Shown here: piece after piece, positions 46,845 through 59,300 of the stretch
Layout of the letters: each line of letters begins with the position of its first letter
How positions within the stretch are numbered: position 1 is the stretch's first letter
Source: Panicum virgatum
Lineage: Eukaryota > Streptophyta > Magnoliopsida > Poales > Poaceae
Direction: 5' to 3'
DNA length: 64,000 bases
Assembly (NCBI RefSeq): GCF_016808335.1
Contig: NC_053143.1
Location: forward strand, 6,085,694-6,149,693
Made by a program: the position numbers and the translations under genes
The notes under the pieces: generated by a model
Told to the model about the DNA's origin: nothing
What the model saw: the letters and a program-made list of their open reading frames with translations, nothing else
Database searches by the model: none

Positions 46845-48900
46845 TCAATCATTTTGAAAAATCATCTTCTCCATCTTGAGCAATGTCTTGCCATGGCTAA
46901 TCTTCTCTTCGGCCGACATCTGACTTGTATCCCGAGCCAGCAAAGAAGTATAAGCTTCGAGTAACTTTGCTTCCTTATGCTCTTTTGCAGTCTGCAAATT
47001 CATCGTAGAGATCTCAAGTTGTGCCTCTGTCATTTGTTCACGTTCCTTCTTACGCTCTTGCGTAACTTCAACAATTTTATTTATATTTTCTCCAAGGATT
47101 TCAATACCGTCCATAACCTGATCTACCTTCCTCTTCCCTCTGCGTTCTTGCTTGGCTGATTCCCTCCCAATAGGACGTTGTTCAGCTATGTCATCACCAT
47201 CTATGGCTTGGCTGCTTTTTTTGCTTTTATCTTTCTCTGATTGAGCAACAAATGTGCACCATTTCGGTTCATCTTTTAGAATCTTCCACCAGTGGATCAA
47301 TGTGAAAGGTTTTTCATTCTTTTTCTCATACCTCTTTTGTGCTTCATCCATCAGTTGGTCGTCGGAGTATCCACTCTTATTCATTTTACAAACTGAAATC
47401 CAATAACCATTGAATCATTTATCATTTTGCTTAGGCGTGTCCAATGGATCTTCAGGCTGTTGGTGTCTCTATGATATTCTCGTTGCTTGTTCTGGTTAAA
47501 CTCCTTAGTGATTTTACTCCAAAATGAATCACTTTTCTTTTCATTTCCATGAATAGGGTCTTTAGAAGTATTCAACCAAGCACTTGCCTGCACAATTGAA
47601 GTTTATGAAAGTATCATCAGTACTTAAGATAGGTTATCATATTAATATGATCTACGTAGCGTGATTACCAGTTTCACTTCCTCTTCATGTGACCAATATC
47701 TTTTCTTTACTGACCTACTTGCCTCAACACCATCTTCTTCATCAAGGTCAATGCTGGCCCTTTCATTGGGATATGGTTCAGGTGCAGGCGATGGTGGCTG
47801 GAAGGTGTTTGTAGCTCCAACATAATGGGAATTTTCACCAAAAGGTTGCAAAGGTGGAAAATATGGTTGCTTTAACATATTCAAATAACCACCCCTACAA
47901 TGGATCAGTGGTGCAAGAACTGCTTAGATAGAAATAACAGGAAAGCACAACTAAAATTGAACATAACAAATTCCAGATACAAAAGGATTGAGTTTAATCG
48001 ACAGCAGGTATGTCCTGGATGATAGAATATATACATCATAGGTGCATGTTTTGCAACATAATATGCATGTTTTTCAACCAAATGAAGGAAGACGACAACA
48101 TAAAAAAAAATGCTAGCGGCTAGCACACTGCACACTCTGAAGCAATTCAAACTAAGAAATATGAAATGCCAACTCAACTTAAATCAAACTTCATCTGCTG
48201 ATCTGCATATGTTGTATATGTGATTAAAGGCAAGGCCATGATAACTGCATGTTTAGCTCATATATGCAAAAGCATCCAGTAACTACATAAGTGATCTACC
48301 ATGAGGAGAAATTTAAAACTACAGGGTCACAGTCTCAAAGAATTGAATCAAAACTACATCTCACAAGAAACAAAGAGCATATTTACCATGGATTTGAGCA
48401 CTGGTTTCCATGTGGGGAAGAATTTGGGGGCGCCGCCGTAGAAGCTGCAAATCCAGGCCAATTTGGGGGCGGCGTCGGTGAAGCTGCATATCCGGGCCAA
48501 CATGGGGGAGGTGCCGCCGGAGAAGATGCAGCAGGCAGAGGAGCAGCAGCCGGCGGAGGAGCTGCAGCCGGCGAAGTGTCGCCGCCGCCGCCGCCGCCGT
48601 CGCCTGTCGTTGTGCTGGCGCCGCGGACCTTCACCAAGCCACCACTGCGGCCCTTCTCGGTGCCACCTCCACGGGGCCGCCGCCGCCGCCGCATATTGCC
48701 GTGCCGCCGCCGGGCAGCTCCCCCTTGCGGGACATCTCGCCCGCCCAGATGGCACGGGATGCGGCGGATCTGGGAGGGCAGGGGCCGCGGCGGCTTGGGA
48801 GGAAACGAACTGCAGGGGCGGTGGCGGCTCTGGGAGGAGAGGAAGATGAAGGGCAGGGGCGGCGGTGGATTTGGCGTGAGCTGGGATGGATTTGGCGCGC
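46845..48900 (-). pseudogene. PIF/Harbinger ORF1, Myb/SANT-type DNA-binding protein
   Basis: The partner protein that binds element ends and cooperates with the transposase. Exon 1 ends at 48387 (donor CCATG|GTAAAT) and is Pro/Ala-rich with repeats of the form PPNWPGFAAS; its true ATG is uncertain. Exon 2 is 47669-47894 and exon 3 starts at 47587; phases agree (2 then 0). The SANT-like region spans the exon 2/3 junction (KKRYWSHEEEVKL then AWLNTSKDP). Exon 3 changes frame near 47384, after which NKSGYSDDQLMDEA and the FTLIHWWKILKDEPKW motif typical of this family continue to a stop at 46845 with a charged coiled-coil tail. One frameshift therefore breaks the gene. Confidence 0.75.
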
Positions 48901-49211
48901 AAGCTGGGAGCGGGAGCGCGGGAGGAGGGAGTGCGGGGGGAGGGAGCACGGGATCCACCATGAAACCGTCGCTGGCCTCGGTGCGCGTTTCGTCAGCGTT
49001 TCTTCGACTTGGAAACAGCGCCCGATTCGTTTCGTGGGGAAGAAACGGTTCCCATCTATCTCCTATTAATTTGCTCATGTAAGCATTTTTATTGAGACTG
49101 GCTTAATGTCAGGAATTGACATTGAATTATATTGTGTGGTGGCAAAGACTTTTTTTAGTGACTCGTGACAAAAACCATCTTTTTTTAGTGCCCACCAGCA
49201 AATTTTGCCTA

Positions 49212-49249
49212 AGTATTAGTATTAGTATTAGTATTAGTATTAGTATTAG
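49212..49249. repeat. (TATTAG)n microsatellite
   Basis: About six tandem copies of TATTAG. The surrounding 49103-49507 contains no supported gene. Confidence 0.9.
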
Positions 49250-49512
49250 GATTAATTCAGCACAATCAGCAGCAAGAAAGCAATTCCAAGCAGAACAAAG
49301 GAATTGAGGAAACACCATTCAGATAAAAGAAAAATATGAATCCACGAGAACGGCAACGATGCCCACTACTTGACCTGCAGCACCACGAGATGGCCACTAC
49401 ATCGTTGCATAAAGCCTCAGCCATGGTCGCCTTGTTCTCCGAGATCAATTCCTCGCGCAGCTAGCAAGCAACGGTAGATGATTTGCAGGGTGTTCTGCTA
49501 TGGACTGCGGCG

Positions 49513-49809
49513 TGTGATATCCTGATCGCGAGCTCGAGATGATCACGATACAAGAGAGATCCAGGGTAGAAGAGAGAGTTTTGGGAAGAAAAGTAGAGCA
49601 CGGAAGGGGAGAGAAGCAGAGCACGGAAGAGGGAAGAGATAGCTCACGAGAAAGTTAATTCATTTCATCGATGCCAAAACACGCCGGTCACACGGGTTCA
49701 TATATGCGGTCGCAGCCGCAACATCTCGCACACTCACCAGGCCCATGGCCATTACAACTCACACAACCCATGGCCCAAATAACAATCCAATACACAAGTA
49801 TACAAGACA
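49513..49809 (-). repeat. 3' LTR of the gypsy element
   Basis: 297 bp, TGTGATATCC...AAGACA on the plus strand, closely similar to the right-hand LTR. The purine-rich tract (GAGGGCGGGGTGA on the minus strand) lies immediately at 49810-49822. Confidence 0.92.
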
Positions 49810-49820
49810 TCACCCCGCCC

Positions 49821-52230
49821 TCAAGAACCGGTCGGTCCCCAGACTGGTGCCGCAGGAAAGCGAGCCTTCAACACATAATAATCCTCCCAGGTAGCCATGT
49901 CTGAAGGAAGTCCACACCACTTGATCAGAACTTGAGTAACAGCCGAGTCCCCTTTCTTCACCAAGCGACGATCAATAATAGCTTCAGGAACCACTTCCAC
50001 TGTATCCAACCGAGGCAAGGCTGATATATCAGAGAACACAGGAGTGAAATCAGGAACAAACGACTTCAGCTGTGAAATGTGGAAGACAGGGTGAATCAGA
50101 GCAGTGTCAGGCAGTTCCAACTTGTAAGCCGCGCTGCCTATGCGCTCCAGTATCTTGTATGGGCCAAAAAATTTGAATGCCAGCTTGGGAAAAGGTCGAT
50201 TGGCGATAGAAGTCTGAGCATAAGGTTGCAGCTTGAGATATACCATGTCCCCAACCTGATACTGCCGGGGAGTCCTATTCTTGTCAGCATATGACTTCAT
50301 CTTGTTCTGGGCGTTATGGAGATTTTGTTTCAGAGTAGCCAAGATGAGTTGACGGTCTTGCAGAAAGTCGGTGGCCTCAGAAGAACCATCTGCATTGAGG
50401 ACTGGAACAACTCCATGGTTGGCCTCAACACCATACAGTGCCTTGAAGGGAGTGCATTTCAAAGCTGTGTGGTAACTAGTATTGTACCACAGTTCAGCTG
50501 AACCAAGCCATTTGTGCCACTGCTTAGGAGAGTCATGAACAGTACACCTCAAAAACATCTCGAGACACTGATTAACCCTTTCAGTCTGGCCATCAGTCTG
50601 AGGGTGATATGCAGAACTCATTTGCAGCTTGGTTCCCAGCAAGGCAAATAACTCCTTCCAGAATGTTGCAGTGAATACTTTGTCTGTGTCAGATACAATA
50701 GTTTTGGGTACCCCATGTAGTTTCACAACATTGTCAAAGAACACTTGAGCCACTGTCTTTGCAGTGAATGGGTGTTTAAGGGGGTAGAAATGAGCAAACT
50801 TAGTAAATCTGTCCACAATAACCATGATCACAGAGAAAGAGTCTGACTTGGGAAGACCCTCCACAAAATCCATTGACAAATCTTGCCAAGAATTTTCAGG
50901 AATTGGAAGTGGTTGCAATAGCCCTGGGTTGCTGGCATACAGAGCACTGCTTGACAAATGAATCAACCTCTTGTTTCAGTCTAGGCCAAAAGAACAGCTT
51001 CTTCACTCGTTGATATGATGCCTGAACACCAGAGTGACCCCCCACAGCTATAGAGTGAAATGCAGCTATAATTTTAGTTCTCAAGGCAGTGTTGTTGCCC
51101 ACCCACAACGTAGTGCCTTTATAGATAAGACCATGCTGCAGTGAAAACCCTGCAGCATTTGGACTAACAACAGCCAATTCAGTAAGTAGTTGCTGGGTTG
51201 TCACATCAGTAGTATAGGAGTTAAGCACCTCCTGTAGCCAGATGGGAGTAGCACCAGAAATTGCAGAACACTCCATAGCATGTCCGACTCTGGAAAGTGC
51301 ATCAGCTACCTTGTTCTCAGAGCCTTTCTTGTAGTGAAGCTTGAACTGTAGGCCAGCTAGCTTTGTCATTGCTTTCTTCTGCCAATCAGTAGACAGTGTT
51401 TGGTCCTGTAAGTGACACAAGCTCTTGTGATCAGTTTTGATGACAAACTGACCTCGCTGCAAATAACATCTCCACTTATCCACAGCCATCAAAATAGCAA
51501 TAAACTCTTTCTCATAGATTGATAACTTCTGGTTGTTGACCCCCAAGGCTTTACTGTAAAAGGCCACAGGATGACCATTTTGAGACAACACTGCACCAAC
51601 ACCAGAGTCACAGGCATCTGTTTCAATTTCAAAGGGCTCCGCAAAATTCGGAAGTGCCAGCACAGGAGTAGGCACCATAGCCTCCTTGAGCTGGTCAAAG
51701 GATCGTTGTGCCTCAGGAGACCAGGCAAATTGTTTCAGTTTCAACAGCTGAGTTAACGGCTTGGCAATCAGCCCATAATTCTTCACAAATTTTCTGTAGT
51801 AACCTGTGAGGCCCAAGAAGCCTCTTAGTTCAGTGACATTAGAAGGAACGGGCCACTGCATCATTGCTCGAGTCTTGGCTGGATCTGTAGAAACTCCCTG
51901 ACCAGATATGATGTGACCCAAGTATTCCAACTTTGTTTGGGCAAAAGTACACTTGCTGAACTTAGCCACTAGCTTGTGTTCCTTGAGGACTTCAAACACA
52001 AGTTTCAGATGTTCCAGGTGTGCCTCAAGAGTGGGACTATAGACCAGGATGTCATCCATGAAAATGAGCACGAACTTCCTCAAGTACTTAGCAAAAATAC
52101 CATTCATCAAACATTGGAATGTGGCTGGAGCATTGGTGAGGCCAAATGGCATCACTTTAAACTGGAAGTGGCCATGATGTGTTTTAAAAGCAGTCTTATG
52201 CTCATCTGAAGGAAGAACTCTAATCTGATG
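49821..52230 (-). pseudogene. Gypsy pol, second part: reverse transcriptase to integrase and chromodomain
   Basis: From about 52160 leftwards: reverse transcriptase catalytic motif FMDD near 52060; RNase H with ETDACDSG near 51620; an integrase HHCC zinc region with a SVCQQP end near 50930; the integrase core about 50880-50500; and a C-terminal chromodomain-like stretch (IKWCGLPSDMATWEDY) near 49900. The frame changes near 50930, between the zinc region and the core, and upstream at about 52230. The segment order and residues fit gypsy pol; the product would not be made whole. Confidence 0.9.
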
Positions 52231-54461
52231 GAAATATGGAATCCTGACTTCATGTCTAACTTAGCAAAGTAGCATGAACCAACCAACTCATCTAACAACT
52301 CATCAATGATAGGCATGGGAAATTTGTTTTTGACAGTAATGTCATTAAGATTCCGGTAGTCGACACAGAAGCGCCAGGAACCATCTTTCTTCTTAACCAA
52401 GAGAACCGGGGATGCAAAGGGACTCATACTTGGTGTGATTAAACCAGCAGACAACATCTCATTGACCTGCCTCTCTATTGCATCCTTCTGTAGTGGTGAA
52501 TATCTATATGGCCTGGAATTTACTGGAGCAGCATTGGGAAGTAGTGAAATAGCATGGTCATACATTCTTTGTGGAGGCAGTGAGTTAGAATCCTTGAACA
52601 CCTCATCATACTGGCTGATCAGCATTTTAATGGCAGCAGGAATAGGGGGTATAGTGTCAGAAAATTGCTCAAGGGCAGGTTGCAAAACCGCCATAGCCCA
52701 TATGTCATTGCCTTTGGCAGCTTTGACCACTTGCTCAGCAGAAATACTGGAAATAGTAGAGTCAGACTGAGGCACGACACCTTGCAACTTAATCAGCTTG
52801 CCCTGTAAGTGGAACTGCACCCATCTCTCCTGCCAGTCACAGGTCATTGGCCTAAATTTCTCTAGCCAGTCCATACCGAGTACCATATCGTAAGCACCAA
52901 GAGGAAGTACCAAAGCATCAGCAGTAAAAGTAGTGCCCTGAATCCACCAGCTAAAGTTCTGCACCACTTGAGAACAGAGAATTGCCTGGCCATTCGCAAC
53001 TATGACCTCAATGGGAGGAATATCCACCAGGGTACAAGGAACTTTATCAAGCATTCTAGCACTAATAAAAGTGTGAGAACTACCAGTGTCTAGTAACTGC
53101 AGCACCACTTGGTTAGAAGCGAGGGCTCTGAACTTAATCAGTTTGCTCTTCTCAGCACCTGTTATGGCATTCAGAGAAACCAACACATCCTCAGGTGAAA
53201 AAATATTCTGCGGAGACTCCAGCACATCCAATAGGTCATCAGACAATATGACACCGCCATCACCCCCATCTTCCACAGCGATGAAATTTAACTCTGGATT
53301 AGCTGGCTGTTTGCATTTGTGGCCTGGCACAAACTTTTCACCACATTTGTAACACAAGCCATTTTGTTTCCTGAACTCCCTCAGTTGTCTAGCCTTCCAA
53401 AGTTCACCAGCAGAAAACTGAGAGGTTGTATCAAGCTTTGCAGGAGGAGAAACTGCCTTGGAGGAGGGAGACTTAGTGAAACTATGTCTATTCCTGCGCA
53501 ACAGAGATTCTTGGACAGCAGCCAGAGTAGCAGCCTTAGTCATTGTGTCAGGTAACTGCATCTCCATTGCAGGGCGCAATTCATCCTTAAGTCCCAATAC
53601 AAACTGTGACACTAGAAGGGTTTCACTGACGGTTTTATCAAACAACTTTATGTGATACACCAACTGCTCAAACTGCTTTTTATAATCAGCAACAGAGTCG
53701 ACCTGTTTCAGAGTCAACAATTCCATCATCTTATCCCTGTGAGTGTTCACCTCAAATTCAGAGAGTACAGACTGTTCAAATTGTTCCTATGACTGAACTC
53801 CGTAAGTATCCTTGTGAGCCTGGTACCAGTGAGATGCACGACCAGACAAATTCATAGTAGCAGCAGTAATTCTAAATGCATCAGGGATTTGGAACAGGGA
53901 AAAGTAGGCTTTACACTTATCCAGCCAAATTCGGACATCAGACCCTTCAAATACTGGAAAATCCATCTTAGGAAGCCAAACACGTTTGGGCACTGAATCC
54001 TCGACCCCAACATCATGAATACGATGAGTACCCAAAGGAACCAAAGAACCTGCCCCTGGAAGAGCACTCGGATCCGAACTAGAGACATGTGGATCAGTAG
54101 CAGCGGGGGAAGGGGGAAACACCACCTGAGAAGGAAGGTACTGTGGAGCCGGTGGTGGTGGGTACATGGGATGCGCTCCCATCAGCCCAGCACCGTCGCG
54201 TCCTGGGATTTGCAACTTCGGTGGCGCAGCAGTCTTCAGAGCACGAGCGACCTGCAGCTGCTCCTGCTGCAAGTTCGCAACCGACGTCATCGTCAGGTCG
54301 ACCTTGGCTTGTACTTGCTCGATGCGCCCGGCCTGATCGGTGAGCTTGGCGTCCAACTCTGAGATCTGTGTCTTCACGGTGGCCACCGCCTCAAGCTGAT
54401 CGAAGAGGGACTTGAACTTTTCGTCGAACAACTTGGCAAGGCGATCTTCCATCTCCGTCAT
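52231..54461 (-). pseudogene. Gypsy gag, zinc knuckle, protease and start of reverse transcriptase
   Basis: The ATG at 54459-54461 begins a coiled, acidic leader followed by the retrotransposon gag domain. A TAG stop near 53788 interrupts one continuous frame, probably a former tryptophan codon. Downstream are a zinc knuckle CYKCGEKFVPGHKC near 53350, a protease motif LLDTGSSHT near 53085, and the first reverse transcriptase blocks near 52420-52300. Near 52230 an 8-bp repeat of ATTTCCAT shifts the frame. An earlier non-ATG start is possible but unlikely. Confidence 0.88.
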
Positions 54462-54777
54462 GGCGTCACACACTTGGCGGGTGTGCGCAGCTTGTCGATT
54501 AGGAGCCGTGGTGAACTCGTACGCCCTGCCGCGCGAAGAACAGGTAAATCCCCAAACTAAAATCCTAAGCGGCGCAAGGGAACATGATGGTCGACGGCGT
54601 CGGAGCGGCTAACCGGCGATTTGCGTGGCCGCCGCTGACTGGGAGTCGGTGGGCGGGGCGTGGACGCCGGAATCAGAAGGATTCGCGGCGGAGTGGATCT
54701 AGTCGCCGGGGAGGCGGACCAGACCGGGGATGAGGCGGCGAGGGCGAAACTGGACAGAGGCGCGCCAAGGATAGACT

Positions 54778-54790
54778 GAATCTGATACCA
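54778..54790 (-). promoter_or_regulatory. Primer-binding site of the gypsy element
   Basis: TGGTATCAGATTC on the minus strand, two bases inside the 5' LTR; its first ten bases match the initiator tRNA-Met complement. Confidence 0.75.
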
Positions 54791-54792
54791 AT

Positions 54793-55091
54793 TGTGATAT
54801 CCCGATCGCGAGCTCGAGATGATCACGATACAAGAGAGAGATCCATGGTAGAAGAGAGAGTTTTGGGAAGAAAAGTAGAGCACGGAAGGGGAGAGAAGCA
54901 GAGCACGGGAGAGGGAAGAGATAGCTCACGAGGAAGTTAATTCATTTCATCGATGCCAAAACACGCCGGTCACATGGGTTCATATATGCGGTCGCAGCCG
55001 CAACATCTCACGCACTCACCAGGCCCATGGCCATTACAACTCACACAACCCATGGCCCAAATAACAGTCCAATACACAGGTATACATGACA
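54793..55091 (-). repeat. 5' LTR of the gypsy element
   Basis: 299 bp, starting TGTGATATCCC and ending CATGACA on the plus strand; followed by the CGGCG duplication. Confidence 0.92.
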
Positions 55092-55224
55092 CGGCGGTAG
55101 GAGATAGCCATTATTCTAGAATCCGAGGTAGGAGCAGAGGGAGCAGCGCCGGTGCGACCGCAGTTAGAGGCAGGCAGCGGCGGCGCTATGGGGATTGGGG
55201 AAGAGATGGGGAAGGCCGGAGACG

Positions 55225-55370
55225 GAGAGGGAGCTCGAGTTAGCTTGCTTTGGCTCGTTTAGCTCGCGAGCTGGCTCGTTATACTAACAAGCTGAATTGT
55301 CTGCTCGGCTCGGTAAGAGATCAAACTGCGCTGGTCCGAGCTGAACTGAGCTGATCCGAGCTGAGCCCGC
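55225..55370. repeat. GCTCG/CGAGC-rich element
   Basis: Words such as GGCTCGTTTAGCTCGCGAGC and CTGCTCGGCTCGG, like the blocks at 21020 and 40890. It lies about 270-410 bp upstream of the next gene's ATG. Confidence 0.55.
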
Positions 55371-55635
55371 TTTGCTGGCTTCCATTCCACCCACCCAGCC
55401 ATTCATTTCCGACCGCCCTCCATTGTTGACTGGCGAGGCGCTCCATTGACAGGTTAGCCCAGAGCTCTTTCCCTTAGTCTCCTCCCTTCTCCCTCACCAG
55501 GGCAGCACCAGGTTAGCCCACTGCCTACGCTCCTTTTCTTTTCTTTTCTAAAAAGCTAAAAACGAGAGCGAGAATACAAACCTAGCCCCTGCTCAGACAG
55601 ATCTATCGGGGGAGTACAACACCACCTCACCGGCG

Positions 55636-56328
55636 ATGGAAGGCCGCTTGCTAGATGTCGGCCGAGGGAAGGAGCACACGCCGCCGCCGGCGGCGGCGAC
55701 AGGAGCACATCGCACTCGCTACTTGGTCGCGGTAAACTTGGCTCGCACCAGATCTATCTTCGCCTCTCCCATCATCACGGTTGCAAGTTCCATCGACTTC
55801 AGCTTGGGCCTTGGGCTCAATCAATGATAATATAATAATAATAGAAACAAACTTAATTACCCACAACACAAACCCCTTGCGAACCCATGATTTTAGGTTT
55901 GGTTTCTTGATGAGTGATGTTTTCAATTGTTTGTGCCCTCTTTCCTAACTAGCCGATCTAATTCCATGCACATCTTCTCTTGTATTTGCAGGTATTTCTA
56001 CTTGCCTTGTCAATTGCTTATGCTGCCGTCGTTCTCGACGTGGCCGACATGTACGCTCATAGCTGGATTGAAAAGCTGCAGATGCTGCCGCTCTGCATCC
56101 TTGCTGTCGCAGCACCAATGCTTTGGGTGATCATGTTCCGAAAATTTCAAGATGCAGAGGGGTAAACAAAAGCTGCTCATTATTTCTCGAAATTTTTTTC
56201 TAATCCGTTATACTATATGGATTTGGAATGTCATCGTGTTGTAAATTACCTCGTATGATTGTGCGCACCTGTTGATCTTCCCCCGGCTATATCTTTTCCA
56301 CAGGAAGGGAGGGAGGACACGGTTGTGA
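55636..56328 (+). CDS. Small two-helix membrane protein, three exons, 96 residues
   Basis: Exons 55636-55731, 55992-56161 and 56304-56328 join with GT-AG junctions in phases 0 and 2. The ATG at 55636 is the first good start and is followed by a polar leader with a short Ala/Pro run. Two hydrophobic segments follow, roughly residues 30-47 and 60-79, separated by an acidic/aromatic loop, then a basic tail (RKFQDAEG, then KGGRTRL). Without the second intron the protein would stop two residues earlier in that tail (after EG), so the core is secure. The family was not recognised; a small integral membrane protein is the only safe statement. The last 25-bp exon is inferred. Confidence 0.6.
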
Positions 56329-59300
56329 ATTTGTGCTGCAGAGTAGTAGGAGAGAGTTGTAATCAGTTCATGCTTAATTAGCCTTGTGATCGAAGGTGGA
56401 CTGTACATTTTCATATAACTGTCACTCTGACAGCACAATTACTCTAACGGGAGTAAAACCCAGCTTTTATAAAAAGATTACTATATGTTTGTAATATCCG
56501 TTCAATTCTACCGATTTTATTGACGAAAAAAAAGTACGGATTATATTGCTACTACAAGCACCAGGTCAGATTTCGTTGCATGTGAAGAATACCGCAGATA
56601 CAGCTAATTTCTCGTTGTGCCAATCCGTACTACTATGTGAAGTGGAACTGTGATCGATTGGCATATAATGACTCCTCAATGAAGACACCAATGAAATAAA
56701 ATAGCTTCAATGCATCCAAATAAGTTTATTTAGGTTGAGAATGTCTATATACGTCAGGGCTGAATAATGTGATTTCACCTAGAATCATGACCTTCCGATT
56801 AACCAAGCTGTCACCATTAACCATAGTTCCACCATTTTAACTCAATTAATCCACTATGCACCCAGTCACCTGGGTACATATGGTGATGATGCATACATAG
56901 CTCACAAGGTTCACTTACACAAAAGAGTGGTTCAAGTTACAACACAAGTTGTTCATTGCACTTGGTTCACATCAGAGTTCAACAGCAGAAACTACAATAC
57001 GATAGTTGGAAGATACACGCCCTTGGGGCCAATGCCACAACCCACGAGTTACACCACCGCTCATAGGCTAAACCCATCGCTCCCAATCCACCGAAGGGTG
57101 AGCAGTGTAGCAATAACCATAAACCAGGCCCGTCTCTCCTGCAAAAACTTAGACGGAGCACCATGAGCACATGAGTGTAATCAATAGGACTTGCCTAATA
57201 TAACAAACATAGGATAATGCATTTGATTGTAGCAAGGTATACAAGTTGGTTTGCCTAGAAGCAGTTGTGCAACAAATACGTGGTTGTCTATCCTACTCTA
57301 AGCATAGAAAGGTTTAACAAACATGAACATTAGGTGCCAAAGGTGAAGCTTCATCTTCCAAGAGCCCTTTCATTGACAACACTACTCTGAAGCTAGGAGT
57401 TATAAATATGCTAGTAACCAATAGTGCGGTATTACGAATTATCAAAATAAGTCAACTATGCAGAGGGGGTACAAGTTCTACCCAGCAAAGACCGAGGCTA
57501 TTGCCCATACGATCCCCTCAAAATCTGCAAGGAGTAACTCACCACCTCAACATTTCTCACACCCGACCCAGTGGCCTATGAGCAGTTTGAGATGTGCCGG
57601 TATACTAGCAATCCTAACTAGCCCATGCCCCAAGTTGCGCCGAATCCACGGAGCTACCAGATCGCGACATAATATTAGAGTTACCATTCTCATACATGGC
57701 AAATGGTCTGTTCAAGGGTGTTCAAGACACACTACGACAGATGTGACGGTTCTTAAATGACCCAAGTGAGTTATACCATCCAAGACCCTGTCTCACTATG
57801 AGTCACCCATTGCCAGTCCTTGCATCAAGTTCATGAAGTTGACCATGTTTTAAATTATTCATTACTAAGCAAGCAATTCCTATCTCGCGCTAACTGTGAG
57901 AAACCCATCACAAGTCCTAATTCTACAGTGTCTAAGCAATTAAGCAGGGATTACGTGCTAGAAGGTGTAATCAATACTTCAAGGTAAAGTTGTGAACAAT
58001 AATGATGATAGCTCAAATAGGTGCGCCATGGAGTCTAGTCACAATATCCTATACATACATATGCATAGAGGTATAACATAGTCAGTTACACAATTATAAA
58101 AGGGAGAGATGCTTAAGAGCCTACCTTGGTGCTCCATGGGTTCAACAGGTTTGGGTTCATTAACGTACTCGGATTTAGACCCAATGGTCACGTCCTCAGT
58201 TGTTTCAACTCCTACATGAATAAAATGCCATACATAAGTAACATGATGCTCATGAGTTGCTATGATATGACCATGAAACAAACATAAACAGTTAGGGTAA
58301 CGCTACTAGTAGGTCATGAGCTAATAGTAATAGATTGTCAGCTATCACATACGGATTGTCCGAGTGTATGGTCGGACTGTCCGTGTGAACTACCTCGGAC
58401 GGTCCGTGAACAAATCAAGACGTGTAGAATTGTGGCTTGGTGCTCTCAAGGACTGTCCAATTGCTGTGGTGGACTGTTCGTTTGAGAAAATGTAACACCT
58501 CTGTAATGGAGATAGACATATATGGACTGTCTGTACATGTGTGTGACCTCAAAACATAGGGATGAAAAAATCTGTCCTGACCGGCACCGTATACAGTATA
58601 TACTGATTGTGTACTGTATTTTCTGGAAAAACAGAAAAAGTAAAAAAAATCCAGAATCTGGTGAAATCAGGACTGAAAACAGTTGGAGCTGTTCCCTGAC
58701 CGTATTTAGGCTTCATTTGGCACAAAGGGGGCATAACCCACGTGAGATATCTTCCAAGCAGGGATTGGGTTGATACCCTTCCCTTCACCCAATCCCTATC
58801 CACCTGGTGATTTTAATCACCAAAATCCCGTGGCTCATTTGGAAGCGACCTTGATTAGCTTTCGATTCGCTGGTTGCTGCGGTGCAACAATTATATGTGC
58901 AAGCATTGACTTCAGCATAGAAATTACTCTAGTCTAGCATAAGATGCGCATATTGCTAAGTCTCTCCAACATCATTAAACATGCAGAAAATTATAAAACA
59001 TGTACAAAATTCTTCTGGAAAAAAAGAGAGGAAAATAATATAAGTAGCCCCAGAAGTTTTGGACTGTACATTAACTAAATATTACTCACTTCATTCCAAA
59101 TTATGACTTTTCTAGATATGTAGCTATGCTAAAAACTCAGAAGATACATGCAGAAAATACAAGAAGACAAATGATTAAGATACATGCGATGAGCCGCAAA
59201 AATTCAAACGTAGCAATAAGCAATGAGTTGTACTACAAAAAATTAAGCCTTTTTAGCTGGTATGGACCTGGTACATATTAGTACCCAAAAAATGGTACCT

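Larger units (their letters stand above)
44275..49102 (-). mobile_element. PIF/Harbinger transposon with both genes
   Basis: The left end GACCGGTCTCAGTG and the right end, read in reverse, GCCAGTCTCAAT are imperfect inverses. Next to them lie TAA on the left and TTA on the right, a near-match to the TWA duplication. Inside are a DDE transposase and a Myb/SANT-type second ORF, both on the minus strand, the normal content of an autonomous PIF element. Both carry frameshifts, so the copy is probably inactive. Confidence 0.8.
49513..55091 (-). mobile_element. Ty3/gypsy retrotransposon, full length (5579 bp), chromovirus-like
   Basis: LTRs 49513-49809 and 54793-55091, a perfect 5-bp duplication CGGCG (49508-49512 and 55092-55096), a tRNA-Met-like primer site and a purine-rich tract next to the 3' LTR. 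The coding region on the minus strand runs gag, protease, reverse transcriptase, RNase H, integrase and a C-terminal chromodomain-like segment. Short LTRs and small size suggest a Reina-like chromovirus. One in-frame stop and frame changes show it is no longer active. Confidence 0.93.

Noticed and set aside
33071..56328. The membrane-protein exon at 33071-33388 (minus) and the two-exon piece at 55636-56161 (plus) as halves of one gene split by a 23-kb inversion.
   Set aside because: The geometry fits an inversion, but the splice phases do not (phase 2 against phase 0), and the right-hand piece has its own plausible third exon and stop at 56304-56328.
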